Source: Ignavibacteriota bacterium
GTDB taxonomy: Bacteria; Bacteroidota; Ignavibacteria; UBA10030; UBA6906
Direction of reading: 5' to 3'
Assembly (NCBI GenBank): GCA_016707525.1
Contig: JADJHP010000014.1
Coordinates: 1-64,000 of the forward strand
DNA: 64,000 nt
Shown: piece after piece, positions 42,989 through 52,135 of the stretch
How positions within the stretch are numbered: position 1 is the stretch's first letter
Layout: each line of letters opens with the position of its first letter
Made by a program: the position numbers and the translations under genes
Notes under the pieces: generated by a model
Seen by the model: the letters and a program-made list of their open reading frames with translations, nothing else
Database searches by the model: none
What the model was told of the DNA's origin: nothing

Positions 42989-43714
42989 ATGACACCTGTT
43001 CTTTTGACAGAAGCAAAGAATGCCGCACGCGCTCTGCGCCGGACGCTCAGGTTGAGTCCGATGTGCGGGGTCCTGCGCGATCTCCGGTCGCGCGGCATCA
43101 ATGTCGCATCGCTCGATGCGCTCGAATGCTTCGCCTTCACGGGAGGCATGCACACGCGCGACTATGCGGCCTCCGTGCGGAGCCTGGAACTCTGGGAGAT
43201 CCATGCCGGCCATGAGCCGGTGCTCCGCGCTGGTTTTCCGGGATCGGTGGTGCGGATCACGGATACGTATGCCGAGGTCGCGCGGACGGACCGGCGGTTC
43301 GGGTTCGTTGTGGTCGACAATTCTCCCGTGCACGTCGGTCACGTCGAGCATTTTGACCTGTTCCCGGACATCTTCCGTGTCCTCGAGGATGAGTCCGTTC
43401 TGGTCCTGGATGTGATCCCGGAGTTGAACGGCGCGGTGCGGAGGCAGTATCCGGAGATGTTCAAGGAAGCGACGCTGGATGCGCGCAGGCGATTCTTCAA
43501 CGCCAACGACCCCCGGCATCTGTTTCAGGGTGAGTTGCTGTCCGCGTATGCTGCATTGGCACAGCAGGCAGGATTCCGGATCGCTTGGAGCTTCTTCCGC
43601 AGGCGGAATCCGATCATCACGTATCTTGTGCTCCGGCTGGTACGGGTATCCGGCGGGAGCGGACCGGCAGAAGTTCAACCCGAACGTACAACGCAAACGA
43701 GGCGATCGAACTAG
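42989..43714 (+). CDS. uncharacterised protein, possibly a degenerate methyltransferase
   Basis: A 241-residue protein; ATG 42989 was chosen for the GGGGGAGG upstream (ATG 42962 is an alternative). The middle alternates strand and helix like a class I methyltransferase (LELWEIHAGHE, FGFVVVDNSPV, SVLVLDVIPEL), but the glycine-rich SAM loop is missing. The C-terminus is basic (FFRRRNPIITYLVLRLVRV). Its place among glycosyltransferases points to modification of the polysaccharide; no function is assigned. Confidence 0.5.
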   Translation: MTPVLLTEAKNAARALRRTLRLSPMCGVLRDLRSRGINVASLDALECFAFTGGMHTRDYAASVRSLELWEIHAGHEPVLRAGFPGSVVRITDTYAEVARTDRRFGFVVVDNSPVHVGHVEHFDLFPDIFRVLEDESVLVLDVIPELNGAVRRQYPEMFKEATLDARRRFFNANDPRHLFQGELLSAYAALAQQAGFRIAWSFFRRRNPIITYLVLRLVRVSGGSGPAEVQPERTTQTRRSN

Positions 43715-43717
43715 CAT

Positions 43718-44851
43718 ATGCGTATTCTGTTCCTGGTGTGCAGCGTGACGGATCACGATGAGAAATTCGTCCGCAACCTTTCCGCTGCCGGCCATGAGAC
43801 CTGCATCTTCTCGTTCCACCAGCGTCAGGTGGACCCGCGCCTTGCCACGCTGCCGCACATCAGCGTCGAGTCCGTCCCGTTACGGTTCCTGCCCAAGCTG
43901 CAACGGTTCATGCCGATCCACCTGCTCCCGCGGCTCAAGGCATGCATCAAGCGTTTCCGGCCGGATGTGATCCATGGCGGGAACACGTGGAACGAATCCT
44001 TTCTCGGTGCGCTGTCCGGGTTCCACCCGCTGCTCGTCATGCCCTATGGGTCGGATGTGCTGCTGGACACCCAGCGGAACCCCTGGTTCGCATTCGCCAA
44101 CCGCACGGTGTTCCGCGCGGCGGATTGGGTGACGTGCGATGCCGAGCATGTGAAGAAGAAGCTCATTGCGGATTTCGCGTATCCCGGGGAGAAGATCACG
44201 GTGATCCCGTGGGGGATCGATGTGGAATCCATCGCCCGTGGCCGCGCTGCCCAGCGTGATGCCGTGCGGAAGGACCTGGGGTGGCAGGACAAGTTCATCG
44301 TGATCATGACGCGGAACCACGAGCCGGTCTATGGCATTGATGTGTTCCTGAAGGGGATGGGCGCTGCCTGTGCGAAGAACCCGAACCTCCGCGTGATCAT
44401 GATCGGGGGTGGGGGGTTGACAGCCGAGATGAAAGCGCTTGCGGGATCCCTGGGCCTCACGGATGTGATGCGCTGGACCGGGAAGATCCCACGGGAGCAG
44501 TTGCTGCAGTATCTCTATGCATCGGACCTGTACGTCTCCACCTCGCACAGCGACGGCACGTCCGTGTCCCTGCTCGAAGCGATGGCCGCAGGGTTGTCGG
44601 CACTGCTGACCGACGTGCCTTCCAATCTGGAGTGGATCATCGATGGCGAGAACGGGCGGATCGTGCCCCGGGGGGATCATGCCGCCGTTGGCGAAGCGGT
44701 CCTCGCGCTGGCTGCCGATGCGTCCGCGAACGAACGGTACGGGCAACGCAATCTCGAGATCGTGCGCGCCCGGGGCGACTGGGCGGGGAACTTCCGCATG
44801 ATCGAAGACATCTATCAACGACTCGCATCAGGAGCAAGCACCCGACCGTGA
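43718..44851 (+). CDS. GT4-family glycosyltransferase
   Basis: A 377-residue GT-B enzyme starting three bases after the preceding stop. Motifs: MRILFLVCSVTDHDEKFV, RPDVIHGGNTW, ITVIPWGIDVE and the donor site SDGTSVSLLEAMAAG with the family's Glu-x7-Glu-like spacing degenerate. Transfers one sugar of the repeat unit. The next gene starts within its stop codon (GTGA overlap). Confidence 0.85.
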   Translation: MRILFLVCSVTDHDEKFVRNLSAAGHETCIFSFHQRQVDPRLATLPHISVESVPLRFLPKLQRFMPIHLLPRLKACIKRFRPDVIHGGNTWNESFLGALSGFHPLLVMPYGSDVLLDTQRNPWFAFANRTVFRAADWVTCDAEHVKKKLIADFAYPGEKITVIPWGIDVESIARGRAAQRDAVRKDLGWQDKFIVIMTRNHEPVYGIDVFLKGMGAACAKNPNLRVIMIGGGGLTAEMKALAGSLGLTDVMRWTGKIPREQLLQYLYASDLYVSTSHSDGTSVSLLEAMAAGLSALLTDVPSNLEWIIDGENGRIVPRGDHAAVGEAVLALAADASANERYGQRNLEIVRARGDWAGNFRMIEDIYQRLASGASTRP

Positions 44852-46029
44852 GCTACACACAGACACCATTCTGGGAATCCGTACAGCGCCTCGATGCCTG
44901 GCTTGTGCGGAATGAGTATAAGGGGTACGATCCCTTCGACGGCCTGTCATCCTACTTGCGTCCGTTGACGTTCTACAAGAGATTCCCGCAACAGGTGCTG
45001 CAGCAGGGAGTCCGGCGCAATCCGTTCAATCTGCGCCCGCTGCTCGGCATCAAGCCCCACACCAGCACCAAGGGCGTGGGATTTCTGGCGGGTGGCTACC
45101 TGAATCTCTTCCTGCTCACGGGTGAGGCACGCTATGAAGAGCGGACGAGGTGGGCGCTGGACTGGCTCATCGCGAACAACTCGAAAGGGTACTCCGGCTA
45201 TTGCTGGGGGAACGCGTTCGATTACATCTCGCGCGGATCGGATATCCCGAAGTACGCACCCACGGTGGTGTGGAGCGGCCTGATCGGCCATGAGTTCATC
45301 GAGGCCTACCGCGCGCTCAAAGATCAGAAGTATCTCGATGTTGCGCGGAGCATCGCGACGCACATCCTCAAGGACCTGCCCCGGTTCACGGACCCGAACG
45401 GACTGGTCATCAGTTACGTGACCGATGCGAATCTTTCCGTGCACAATGCCAATCTCATCGGTGCCCGCATGCTTGCCGAGGTCTACCGGGAGACCGGTGA
45501 GAAGGAGCTCCTCGACATCGCCACGGAAGCGGTCCGCTCCAGCGTCAAAGGCCAGCTCGAGAACGGGGCCTGGTATTACGGCGAGCATCCGATGTACCAC
45601 TGGATCGACAACTGGCACACCGCGTACGACCTGGATTCGATCCTTGGCTACCAGATCTGCAGCGGGAACACGGAGTTCCAGCCGGCGCTCGAGAAGGGGA
45701 TGGATTTCTACGTCAAGCATTTCTTCACCGACGAAGGCGGGCCGAAGTACTACTGGGACCGCGCGTACAAGTATGATATCCAGAGCGCATCACAGGCCAT
45801 CGATACGCTGACATTCTTCAGCCGGGAATGGCAGCGCCCGGAGTACCTTGCCCTGGCCGAGCGCGTCGCGCTCTGGACGATCCGCAACATGCAGGATCGC
45901 GACGGCTATTTCTATCTCTGGAAGAATTCGTGGTTCACCAATAAGACCCCGACCTTTCACTGGGGCGCGGCCACGATGCATCATGCACTCGCACATCTAC
46001 TGAGAGAGAGGACCTCCCGTGAACATTAG
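44848..46029 (+). CDS. alpha/alpha-barrel protein of the polysaccharide locus
   Basis: A 393-residue protein starting at GTG 44848, overlapping the glycosyltransferase stop. Many WALDWLIANN/ AYRALKDQKYLDVARSIATH-type helices with conserved aromatic loops (WYYGEHPMYHWIDNWHTAYD, YYWDRAYKYDIQSASQ, FHWGAATMHHALAHLL) indicate an (alpha/alpha)6 toroid, as in glycoside hydrolases, uronate epimerases and lyases. No signal peptide, so it acts in the cytoplasm. It precedes GDP-mannose dehydrogenase, so action on a uronic-acid-containing intermediate is an attractive guess. Confidence 0.55.
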   Translation: MSYTQTPFWESVQRLDAWLVRNEYKGYDPFDGLSSYLRPLTFYKRFPQQVLQQGVRRNPFNLRPLLGIKPHTSTKGVGFLAGGYLNLFLLTGEARYEERTRWALDWLIANNSKGYSGYCWGNAFDYISRGSDIPKYAPTVVWSGLIGHEFIEAYRALKDQKYLDVARSIATHILKDLPRFTDPNGLVISYVTDANLSVHNANLIGARMLAEVYRETGEKELLDIATEAVRSSVKGQLENGAWYYGEHPMYHWIDNWHTAYDLDSILGYQICSGNTEFQPALEKGMDFYVKHFFTDEGGPKYYWDRAYKYDIQSASQAIDTLTFFSREWQRPEYLALAERVALWTIRNMQDRDGYFYLWKNSWFTNKTPTFHWGAATMHHALAHLLRERTSREH

Positions 46030-47332
46030 CATTTTCGGTCTGGGGTATGTCGGCACGGTATCCGCAGTATGCCTCGCCAAGCAGGGGCACCGTGTCATCG
46101 GGGTCGACACCAATCCGGTCAAGGTAGAACTGATCAATAAAGGCACCACCCCGATCGTAGAACCGGGTGTGGAGGCGCTGCTGCATCAGGCGATCGCCGA
46201 ACGCAAGCTGTCCGCGACCACGAATCTCACGGAAGCCGTCCAGGGGACGGACCTGAGCCTCATCTGTGTCGGCACGCCGAGTGCGCCCAACGGCAGCCTG
46301 AACCTCGACTATGTCATGCGCGTCGCCGAGCAGGCGGGACAGGCCCTGCGGCTGAAGAACACGTATCACGGCATCGTGGTGCGGAGTACCGTGCTGCCCG
46401 GCACGGTGGACAAGGTGGCGGCCCTGGTCGGCCGTGAATCCGGCAAGCAGCCCGGCAAGGATTTTGGCGTCGCGGACAACCCCGAGTTCCTGCGTGAGGG
46501 CACGTCGGTGTTCGACTTTGAGAACCCGCCGTACACGGTGGTGGGCGGCTCGGATGACAAGATCGTGCAGATGCTCCGTGAGATGTATGCGGGCGTCAAT
46601 GCCCCGTTCCATGCCGTCAAGATCCGTGAGGCCGAGATCCTGAAATACGCGTGCAACGCCTTCCACGCGGTGAAGGTGACGTTCGCGAACGAGATCGGTG
46701 CCATCAGCAAGAAGCTGGGCATCGACAGCCATGTGGTGATGAACATCTTCGTGCAGGACACGAAGTTGAACATCTCACCGTACTACCTGAAGCCCGGCTT
46801 CGCGTTCGGCGGGTCGTGCCTCCCGAAGGATGTCCGCGCCATCACGTATGAGTCGCGCCGCAACGACATCGCGACCCCGCTCCTCAGCTCCCTGATGCCC
46901 AGCAACGAATCGCAGGTGCAGCGGGCCGTGGACTGGGTCGTGGCCACGAAGCGGAAGAAGATCGGCATCCTGGGCCTGAGCTTCAAGAACGACACGGATG
47001 ATCTGCGCGAAAGCCCGATCGTGGATGTCGTTGAGACCCTCATCGGCAAAGGCTACGATCTCTCGATCTACGATGCCAACGTCAACCTCGCCCGGCTGAT
47101 CGGTGCGAACAAGAGCTATATCGAACATGAGATCCCGCACATCTCCTCGCTCATGAAACCCTCGATGCAGGATGTGCTCGACCATGCGGAGGTCATTCTC
47201 GTTGCGAACAAGGGTGCGGAGTTCAAGGACATCACGCGCCTCGTCAAACCCGGCCAGATGATCTACGATCTGGTCCGGATCACCGAAGACTGGAAATCGA
47301 CGCATGGACACTACGAAGGTATTTGCTGGTAA
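46019..47332 (+). CDS. algD: GDP-mannose 6-dehydrogenase
   Basis: A 437-residue protein from GTG 46019, overlapping the previous gene by 11 bp. It follows Pseudomonas AlgD closely: ISIFGLGYVGTVSAVCL, VRSTVLPGTVDKV, NPEFLREGT, KVTFANEIGAI, FAFGGSCLPKDVRA with catalytic Cys267, LGLSFKNDTDDLRESP, and the C-terminal residues EGICW identical to AlgD. It should oxidise GDP-mannose to GDP-mannuronic acid using NAD. The rest of an alginate cluster is absent, so mannuronate is probably one sugar of the heteropolymer. Confidence 0.85.
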   Translation: MNISIFGLGYVGTVSAVCLAKQGHRVIGVDTNPVKVELINKGTTPIVEPGVEALLHQAIAERKLSATTNLTEAVQGTDLSLICVGTPSAPNGSLNLDYVMRVAEQAGQALRLKNTYHGIVVRSTVLPGTVDKVAALVGRESGKQPGKDFGVADNPEFLREGTSVFDFENPPYTVVGGSDDKIVQMLREMYAGVNAPFHAVKIREAEILKYACNAFHAVKVTFANEIGAISKKLGIDSHVVMNIFVQDTKLNISPYYLKPGFAFGGSCLPKDVRAITYESRRNDIATPLLSSLMPSNESQVQRAVDWVVATKRKKIGILGLSFKNDTDDLRESPIVDVVETLIGKGYDLSIYDANVNLARLIGANKSYIEHEIPHISSLMKPSMQDVLDHAEVILVANKGAEFKDITRLVKPGQMIYDLVRITEDWKSTHGHYEGICW

Positions 47333-48521
47333 ACATATCCTGCTGGTCATCGAGAACGAGGCAGTGCCGTTCGACCGGCGCATGTGGAACATCGCCCGCG
47401 CGCTGAAGGAAGCCGGCGCGCGCGTGAGCGTCATCTGCCCCATCTTTGGCAAGGACAACGAGCGCTTCACGGTGCTGGAAGGCATCGAGATCCACCGGTA
47501 CACGAATACCTTTGCCGACGGTTCGGTCGTGGGGTACTTCCGGGAATATGGCGTTGCGTTCCTCAAGACCTTTTTCCTGCTGCACCGGCTGCTGCTGCGG
47601 GGAAAGGTCCATGTGGTGCACGTGGCCAACCCTCCGGATATCTTCTGGCCGCTGGCGCTGTACCTGAAACTCTTCGGCATCCGGTTCATCTTCGATGAGC
47701 ACGACCTCTCGCCCGAAGCCTACCTCAGCAGGTTCGATAAGGAGGAGAAGGACGCGGGGATGCTCTACACCATCCAGCGGTGGTTCCAGAAGCTGTCGTA
47801 CCGCTTCGCGGATGGGATCCTCTCCACGAACGAAACATACAAGCAGCGGGCCATCGAGACCGACCCGCGCAACGCGAAGAAGGTGTTCGTGGTGCGTAAC
47901 GGACCCGACACGCGGAGCTTCAAGTTCGCACCGCCCAATCCCGCCCTGAAGAAAGGGCGCAAGTATATGGCCGCCTATATCGGCGTGATGGCCATTCAGG
48001 ACGGGCTCGAATACATCATCCGCGCGGTGGACGAGCTGGTGAACACGCGCAAGAACCGTGATGTCATGTTCTACCTGATCGGCAAGGGCGACGACTGGCC
48101 GCGGCTGAAAGAGATGGCGGCGGAACGCGGCATCGCGGAGGATATCGTGTTCACGGGGCGCATCCCGGACCCCGAGGCGCTCGAGATCATGTCGACGGCC
48201 GATGTGTGCCTGTCGCCCGATCCGTACAGCCCGCTGAATGAGCTCTCCACCATGACCAAGATCATGGAGTACATGTCGCTCGGCAAACCGATCGTTTCCT
48301 TCCATCTCAAGGAGAACAAATTTTCGGCCGGGCCGTGCGCATTGTATGTGAACAACAATGACCCGGTGGCATTCGCTGAAGGCATCCTGACGCTGGCGAA
48401 CGATCCGGCACGCTGCAAGGAAATGGGCGAGGCGGGCGTGAAACGCGTCGCAGAAGAGTTATCGTGGCAGAAACAGGCGGAACGCCTGCGCGCCGCGTAT
48501 GCCTACGTTCTTTCACGATGA
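47304..48521 (+). CDS. GT4-family glycosyltransferase
   Basis: A 405-residue GT-B enzyme overlapping algD by 29 bp. Motifs: ILLVIENEAVPFDRRMWN, HVVHVANPPDIFWPLAL, FIFDEHDLSPEAYLSRF, AAYIGVMAIQDGLEY and TMTKIMEYMSLGKPIV. It resembles enzymes that follow uronate dehydrogenases in exopolysaccharide loci and may use the GDP-mannuronate made by algD (inference). Confidence 0.85.
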   Translation: MDTTKVFAGKHILLVIENEAVPFDRRMWNIARALKEAGARVSVICPIFGKDNERFTVLEGIEIHRYTNTFADGSVVGYFREYGVAFLKTFFLLHRLLLRGKVHVVHVANPPDIFWPLALYLKLFGIRFIFDEHDLSPEAYLSRFDKEEKDAGMLYTIQRWFQKLSYRFADGILSTNETYKQRAIETDPRNAKKVFVVRNGPDTRSFKFAPPNPALKKGRKYMAAYIGVMAIQDGLEYIIRAVDELVNTRKNRDVMFYLIGKGDDWPRLKEMAAERGIAEDIVFTGRIPDPEALEIMSTADVCLSPDPYSPLNELSTMTKIMEYMSLGKPIVSFHLKENKFSAGPCALYVNNNDPVAFAEGILTLANDPARCKEMGEAGVKRVAEELSWQKQAERLRAAYAYVLSR

Positions 48522-49558
48522 TGGAGATCCGGAGCATAGACCCGCTCACCGACCCGCAGTGGCTGCCGTTCCTGGACGCCACCCCCGGCGCGACGGTGTT
48601 CCATCACCCGCAATGGATCGCGCCGCTGATGGAGGCCTACCGGTACACCCCGGCTTCCCTGGGGTGTTTCGACGGCGGGACCCTGGTGGGCGTGTTGCCC
48701 TTGCTGGAGATCAGGAGCCGGCTCACGGGCCGCCGCGCGGTCTCGTTGCCGTTCTCGGACTACGGTGGATCGGTGGCGGTCTCCGATGATGTGCATACTC
48801 TGTTGCTGGATGCTGCCCTGGCACGGGGGCGGGAACGCGGACTCGCATTCATCGAGATGCGCTCCGAGATCGAACATGCGTTCGCGTGCCGGAGCGGGGC
48901 CTATAAGCGTCATCAGCTCGAACTGGGGCAGGACCCCGACCGGCTGATGAAGGCTTTCGATAAGTCGCAGACCCAGCGCGGTCTGAACAAGTTCCTGAAG
49001 TCGGGAGGAGTGGTTGAGCGGCGGACAGACAAGGAAGGCCTGCGGACGTTCATGCAGTTGAACTACATGACGCGGCGGAAGCACGGACTGCCGCCGCAGC
49101 CGGACCGGTTCTTTGACGGGTTTCAGAAGCATCTCATGGACCGCGGGATGGGGTTCGTGAGCATCGCACGACTGGGAGAACAGGTGCTGGCGGCGTGCGT
49201 GTTCATGCGCTACAAGGACACGCTGTACTACAAGTACGGCGCATCGGATGACGAGGGGCTTGTGCATCGTCCGAACCATGGCATCATGTGGGACGCCATG
49301 CGTTACGGCATCGCCGAGGGGATACGTATCCTCGACTTCGGGCGGTCGGACCTGGACGGTGAGGGCCTGATCAAGTTCAAGCGGGGATGGGGGACCATCG
49401 AAACGGATATTTCCTACGCGCAGGTTGGGACCGTGGCACGGCCGGCGGGTGGCGGGTCGGGCGGCGGGATCCTCGACCGGTTGAAACCGGTGATCCAACG
49501 GATGCCGGTGCCGGTGTTGAAGGTGATAGGACAGGTGTTGTATGAACATGTCGGATGA
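48518..49558 (+). CDS. FemAB/GNAT-like acyltransferase
   Basis: A 346-residue protein with a double GNAT fold as in FemAB-type and PEP-CTERM-locus proteins: FHHPQWIAPLMEAYRY, LPFSDYGG, LMKAFDKSQTQRGLNKF, LAACVFMRYKDTLYYKYGAS and ILDFGRSDLDGEGLIKFKRGWG. Start ATG 48518 overlaps the preceding stop; ATG 48521 is equally possible. It probably transfers an acyl or aminoacyl group to the glycan. It is the immediate neighbour of a deacetylase. Confidence 0.75.
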   Translation: MMEIRSIDPLTDPQWLPFLDATPGATVFHHPQWIAPLMEAYRYTPASLGCFDGGTLVGVLPLLEIRSRLTGRRAVSLPFSDYGGSVAVSDDVHTLLLDAALARGRERGLAFIEMRSEIEHAFACRSGAYKRHQLELGQDPDRLMKAFDKSQTQRGLNKFLKSGGVVERRTDKEGLRTFMQLNYMTRRKHGLPPQPDRFFDGFQKHLMDRGMGFVSIARLGEQVLAACVFMRYKDTLYYKYGASDDEGLVHRPNHGIMWDAMRYGIAEGIRILDFGRSDLDGEGLIKFKRGWGTIETDISYAQVGTVARPAGGGSGGGILDRLKPVIQRMPVPVLKVIGQVLYEHVG

Positions 49559-50729
49559 CGCAACGGAAGTGAAGCTGCCGGGAGCAGAGCGGTCGACGCT
49601 GCGTGAACTTCTCAAGATCGGCGAAGGTATCCCCGAGCCGGAAGGAGTCGAGACGCAGGTCGGCCACTGGCTGTACGAGCGGTACGTGGATGACCGTCAG
49701 GGATGGAAGCGGCGTCTCTATTACGCCCTGAAGCCCATCATCCCGCGTCCGGTGCAGATCGCGTTGCGTCAGCGCTATGTTGCGGTGCAGGCGGAGACGG
49801 CCTTTCCGGCCTGGCCGGTGGAGCCTCTGCTCGTGACGAAAGTGGATGCGTACGTCCGCGGGATGTTGAAGGTGCGGCCCGATGTCCACCGGATCTCGTA
49901 CTGGCCCGGGAATGCCCGCGCGGCATTCGTGATCACGCACGACGTCGAGTGGGACTCCGGCTTGCGTCGCGCACCCGCACTTGCAGCGGTGGAGAAGGAA
50001 CTCGGGTTCTCCTCGTGCTGGAATCTGGTCCCCGAACGGTACCCGATCGATTGGACGATCGTTGACGCGTTGCGCGAGGGTGGGTTCGAGATCGGAGTGC
50101 ACGGTTTGAAGCATGACGGCCGTTTGTTCCAGTCGCGCACGATGTTCGAATCGCGGATGAAGGCGATCGCGGAGTATGCGCGTTCCTGGGGTGCGCGGGG
50201 GTTCCGCTCGCCGTCCACGCTGCGCAATGCCGCATGGATGACGGCGATGCCGTTCGCGTACGACAGTTCGTTCCCGGACACCGATCCGTACGAACCGCAG
50301 ACGGGTGGGTGTTGCAGTATCTGGCCGTACTTCCTCGGGGACATGGTCGAGCTGCCGCTCTCGTTGCCGCAGGATCATTCGCTCTTTGAGATCCTCGGTC
50401 ACACGGACATCGGTGTGTGGAAGGAAAAGATGGAGTGGTTGCTCGCGCACGGCGGGATCGGCATGATCAACATCCATCCGGACTATATGCTCACGGATGA
50501 CCGGCTGAGGTTGTACCGGGACATGCTGGAATACGTCAGGGGCTTGCAGGGTGTGTGGCACGTGCAGCCCCACGAAGCGGCACAGTGGTGGCGCGACCGC
50601 CAGGCATCGTCGCTCCGGGAAGAGGGTGGGACCTGGCGGATCGTCGGACCCGCCGCGGGCAGGGGTGTGGTGCTCAGGAGCACGCTGAAGGAAGGTACCG
50701 TGGTCACGACGCCGGCCGGCGCAGCGTGA
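49542..50729 (+). CDS. NodB-type polysaccharide deacetylase
   Basis: A 395-residue protein overlapping the acyltransferase gene by 17 bp. The NodB core is visible: ITHDVEWD with the metal-binding Asp pair, GVHGLKHD with the HxxxH metal ligands, GFRSPS, and IGMINIHPD. N-terminal 110 residues and C-terminal tail are additional. No signal peptide, so it acts in the cytoplasm on lipid-linked units or nucleotide sugars. It would remove N-acetyl groups. Confidence 0.8.
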   Translation: MNMSDDATEVKLPGAERSTLRELLKIGEGIPEPEGVETQVGHWLYERYVDDRQGWKRRLYYALKPIIPRPVQIALRQRYVAVQAETAFPAWPVEPLLVTKVDAYVRGMLKVRPDVHRISYWPGNARAAFVITHDVEWDSGLRRAPALAAVEKELGFSSCWNLVPERYPIDWTIVDALREGGFEIGVHGLKHDGRLFQSRTMFESRMKAIAEYARSWGARGFRSPSTLRNAAWMTAMPFAYDSSFPDTDPYEPQTGGCCSIWPYFLGDMVELPLSLPQDHSLFEILGHTDIGVWKEKMEWLLAHGGIGMINIHPDYMLTDDRLRLYRDMLEYVRGLQGVWHVQPHEAAQWWRDRQASSLREEGGTWRIVGPAAGRGVVLRSTLKEGTVVTTPAGAA

Positions 50730-50814
50730 CCGTGTTCACATGACACGTGGCAGTCGCAGGTGTGCAGAGGGATCCGGCCATGACAAAACGTACTCACGAA
50801 CAACAGGACAGCAT

Positions 50815-51921
50815 ATGATGAAGGTACCGTTTCTCGACCTGAAAGCACAGTATACCAGCATCAAGGACGAAGTCCTTCCGGCGATCCATTCTGTGCTTGA
50901 CAATACGGCCTATGTCCTCGGCAAGCCGGTGGCGGAGTTTGAGGCTGCCTTTGCGAAGGAACACGGCGTGCAGTACTGCTATGCGGTGAGTTCCGGGACC
51001 GACGGCAACCACATGGTCCTCTGGGCCCTGGGCCTCGGACCGGGCGATGAGGTGATCATGCCGGCGAACACGTTCATTGCGACGGCGTGGGGCGCGACGT
51101 TGTGTGGGGCGACGCCGGTGTTCGTGGACTGCGAAGCGGACAGTTACAACATCGACCCGAAGAAGGTCGAGGCGAAGATCACGCCAAAGACGAAGGCGAT
51201 CGTGGCGGTGCACCTGTATGGCCAGCCGGCCGACATGGACCCGCTTGCCGAGATCGCAAAGAAGCACAAGATCGCGCTCGTCGAGGACTGCGCCCAGTCG
51301 CACCTGGCCGAATACAAGGGGAAGCGTACGGGCGGACTCTCCGTGGCATCGTCCTACAGTTTTTACCCCGGCAAGAACCTTGGCGCGTACGGCGAGGGTG
51401 GGGCGGCGGCGACCAACGATCCGGAGCTGGCGCGCAAGTTCAAGATGATCCGCGACCATGGTGCCGAGAAGAAATACCATCATGAGATGTACGGGCACAA
51501 CTATCGCATGGAAGGCATCCAGGGTGCGGTCCTCGGCGTGAAGCTCCGCCATCTGGGCGCCTGGACGGACGCGCGGCGGAAGAATGCGGCCATCTACAAT
51601 GAGGTTCTGAAGGGGATCCCCGGCGTGGTCACGCCGAAAGAGATGCCGTACGCCAAACATGTGTACCATCTGTATGTCATCCGTGCCCCGCGGCGCGATG
51701 ATCTGGCGAAGCACCTCGAGGCGAATGGTATTTCGACCGGTCTGCACTATCCGATCCCGTTGCACATGCAGACGGCCTTCAAGCAGCTCGGGTACAAGGT
51801 GGGCGATTTCCCGGTGACGGAGAAGGCGGCGAACGAGATCCTGTCGTTGCCGATGTTCCCCGAGCTCACCCGCGAGCAGATCGAATACGTGGCACAGAAC
51901 GTTCGGGCATTCTACGCCTGA
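50815..51921 (+). CDS. DegT-family aminotransferase (WbpE-like)
   Basis: A 368-residue PLP aminotransferase; ATG 50815 (or 50818) follows ACAGGA. Motifs: VPFLDLKAQYTSIKDEV, VSSGTDGNHMVL, VIMPANTFIATAWG, VEDCAQSHLAEYKG and the PLP-lysine loop SFYPGKNLGAYGEGG (Lys187). It resembles WbpE-type enzymes that aminate UDP-3-keto-N-acetylglucosaminuronate. Matching partners (oxidoreductase and acetyltransferase) lie at 53727-55234. Last gene of the polymerase unit. Confidence 0.85.
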   Translation: MMKVPFLDLKAQYTSIKDEVLPAIHSVLDNTAYVLGKPVAEFEAAFAKEHGVQYCYAVSSGTDGNHMVLWALGLGPGDEVIMPANTFIATAWGATLCGATPVFVDCEADSYNIDPKKVEAKITPKTKAIVAVHLYGQPADMDPLAEIAKKHKIALVEDCAQSHLAEYKGKRTGGLSVASSYSFYPGKNLGAYGEGGAAATNDPELARKFKMIRDHGAEKKYHHEMYGHNYRMEGIQGAVLGVKLRHLGAWTDARRKNAAIYNEVLKGIPGVVTPKEMPYAKHVYHLYVIRAPRRDDLAKHLEANGISTGLHYPIPLHMQTAFKQLGYKVGDFPVTEKAANEILSLPMFPELTREQIEYVAQNVRAFYA

Positions 51922-51942
51922 CGTTGCCGGTGAGGTTCCGCG

Positions 51943-51966
51943 CCGCCCCTGCCCATGCAGGGGCGG
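51943..51966. terminator. hairpin after the polymerase unit
   Basis: CCGCCCCTGC-ccat-GCAGGGGCGG is a perfect 10-bp stem with a 4-base loop, 21 bases after the stop codon. No T-tract follows. Confidence 0.5.
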
Positions 51967-52024
51967 ACGCGATTTGTGCTAATGCATTGAAACATAACGT
52001 GATACCCTGTTGTTAGAGAGGAGT

Positions 52025-52050
52025 AGCTACCATGAGGACTCATGGTAGCT
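52025..52050. promoter_or_regulatory. perfect dyad upstream of the sugar transferase
   Basis: AGCTACCATGA-ggac-TCATGGTAGCT is an 11-bp perfect stem with a 4-base loop. If transcribed it would hide the start of the small leader ORF at 52032; as DNA it could be an operator. A TTGAAA at 51987-51992 may be the -35 of an upstream promoter, but no convincing -10 follows. Confidence 0.35.
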
Positions 52051-52097
52051 CAAGGGACTTCCCCCATGGCGAGTGCGGTGCAAAATCCCGGACGTGA
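52032..52097 (+). CDS. possible 21-residue leader peptide
   Basis: ATG 52032 has GAGAGGAG eight bases upstream. The peptide begins MRTHGSSRDFPHGECG. Its TGA overlaps the left half of the CRP-like site at 52093. There is no independent evidence that it is translated. Confidence 0.25.
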   Translation: MRTHGSSRDFPHGECGAKSRT

Positions 52098-52135
52098 TGC
52101 AGGACACGGCGACCGCGCCGGGAATATTCTACATT
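52093..52135 (+). promoter_or_regulatory. CRP-like operator and promoter of the sugar-transferase unit
   Basis: CGTGATGCAGGACACG (52093-52108) matches seven of the eight core bases (GTGA and TCAC). A -10 candidate TACATT starts at 52130, again exactly 29.5 bp from the operator centre. The start would be near 52142, with a leader of about 109 bases to ATG 52251. Confidence 0.45.

Noticed and set aside
41075..43858. Very long minus-strand open frame (about 927 codons)
   Set aside because: It lies antisense to three well-supported sugar genes. Its residue composition (rich in Arg, His, Asp, low in hydrophobic cores) is that of the reverse strand of GC-rich coding DNA.
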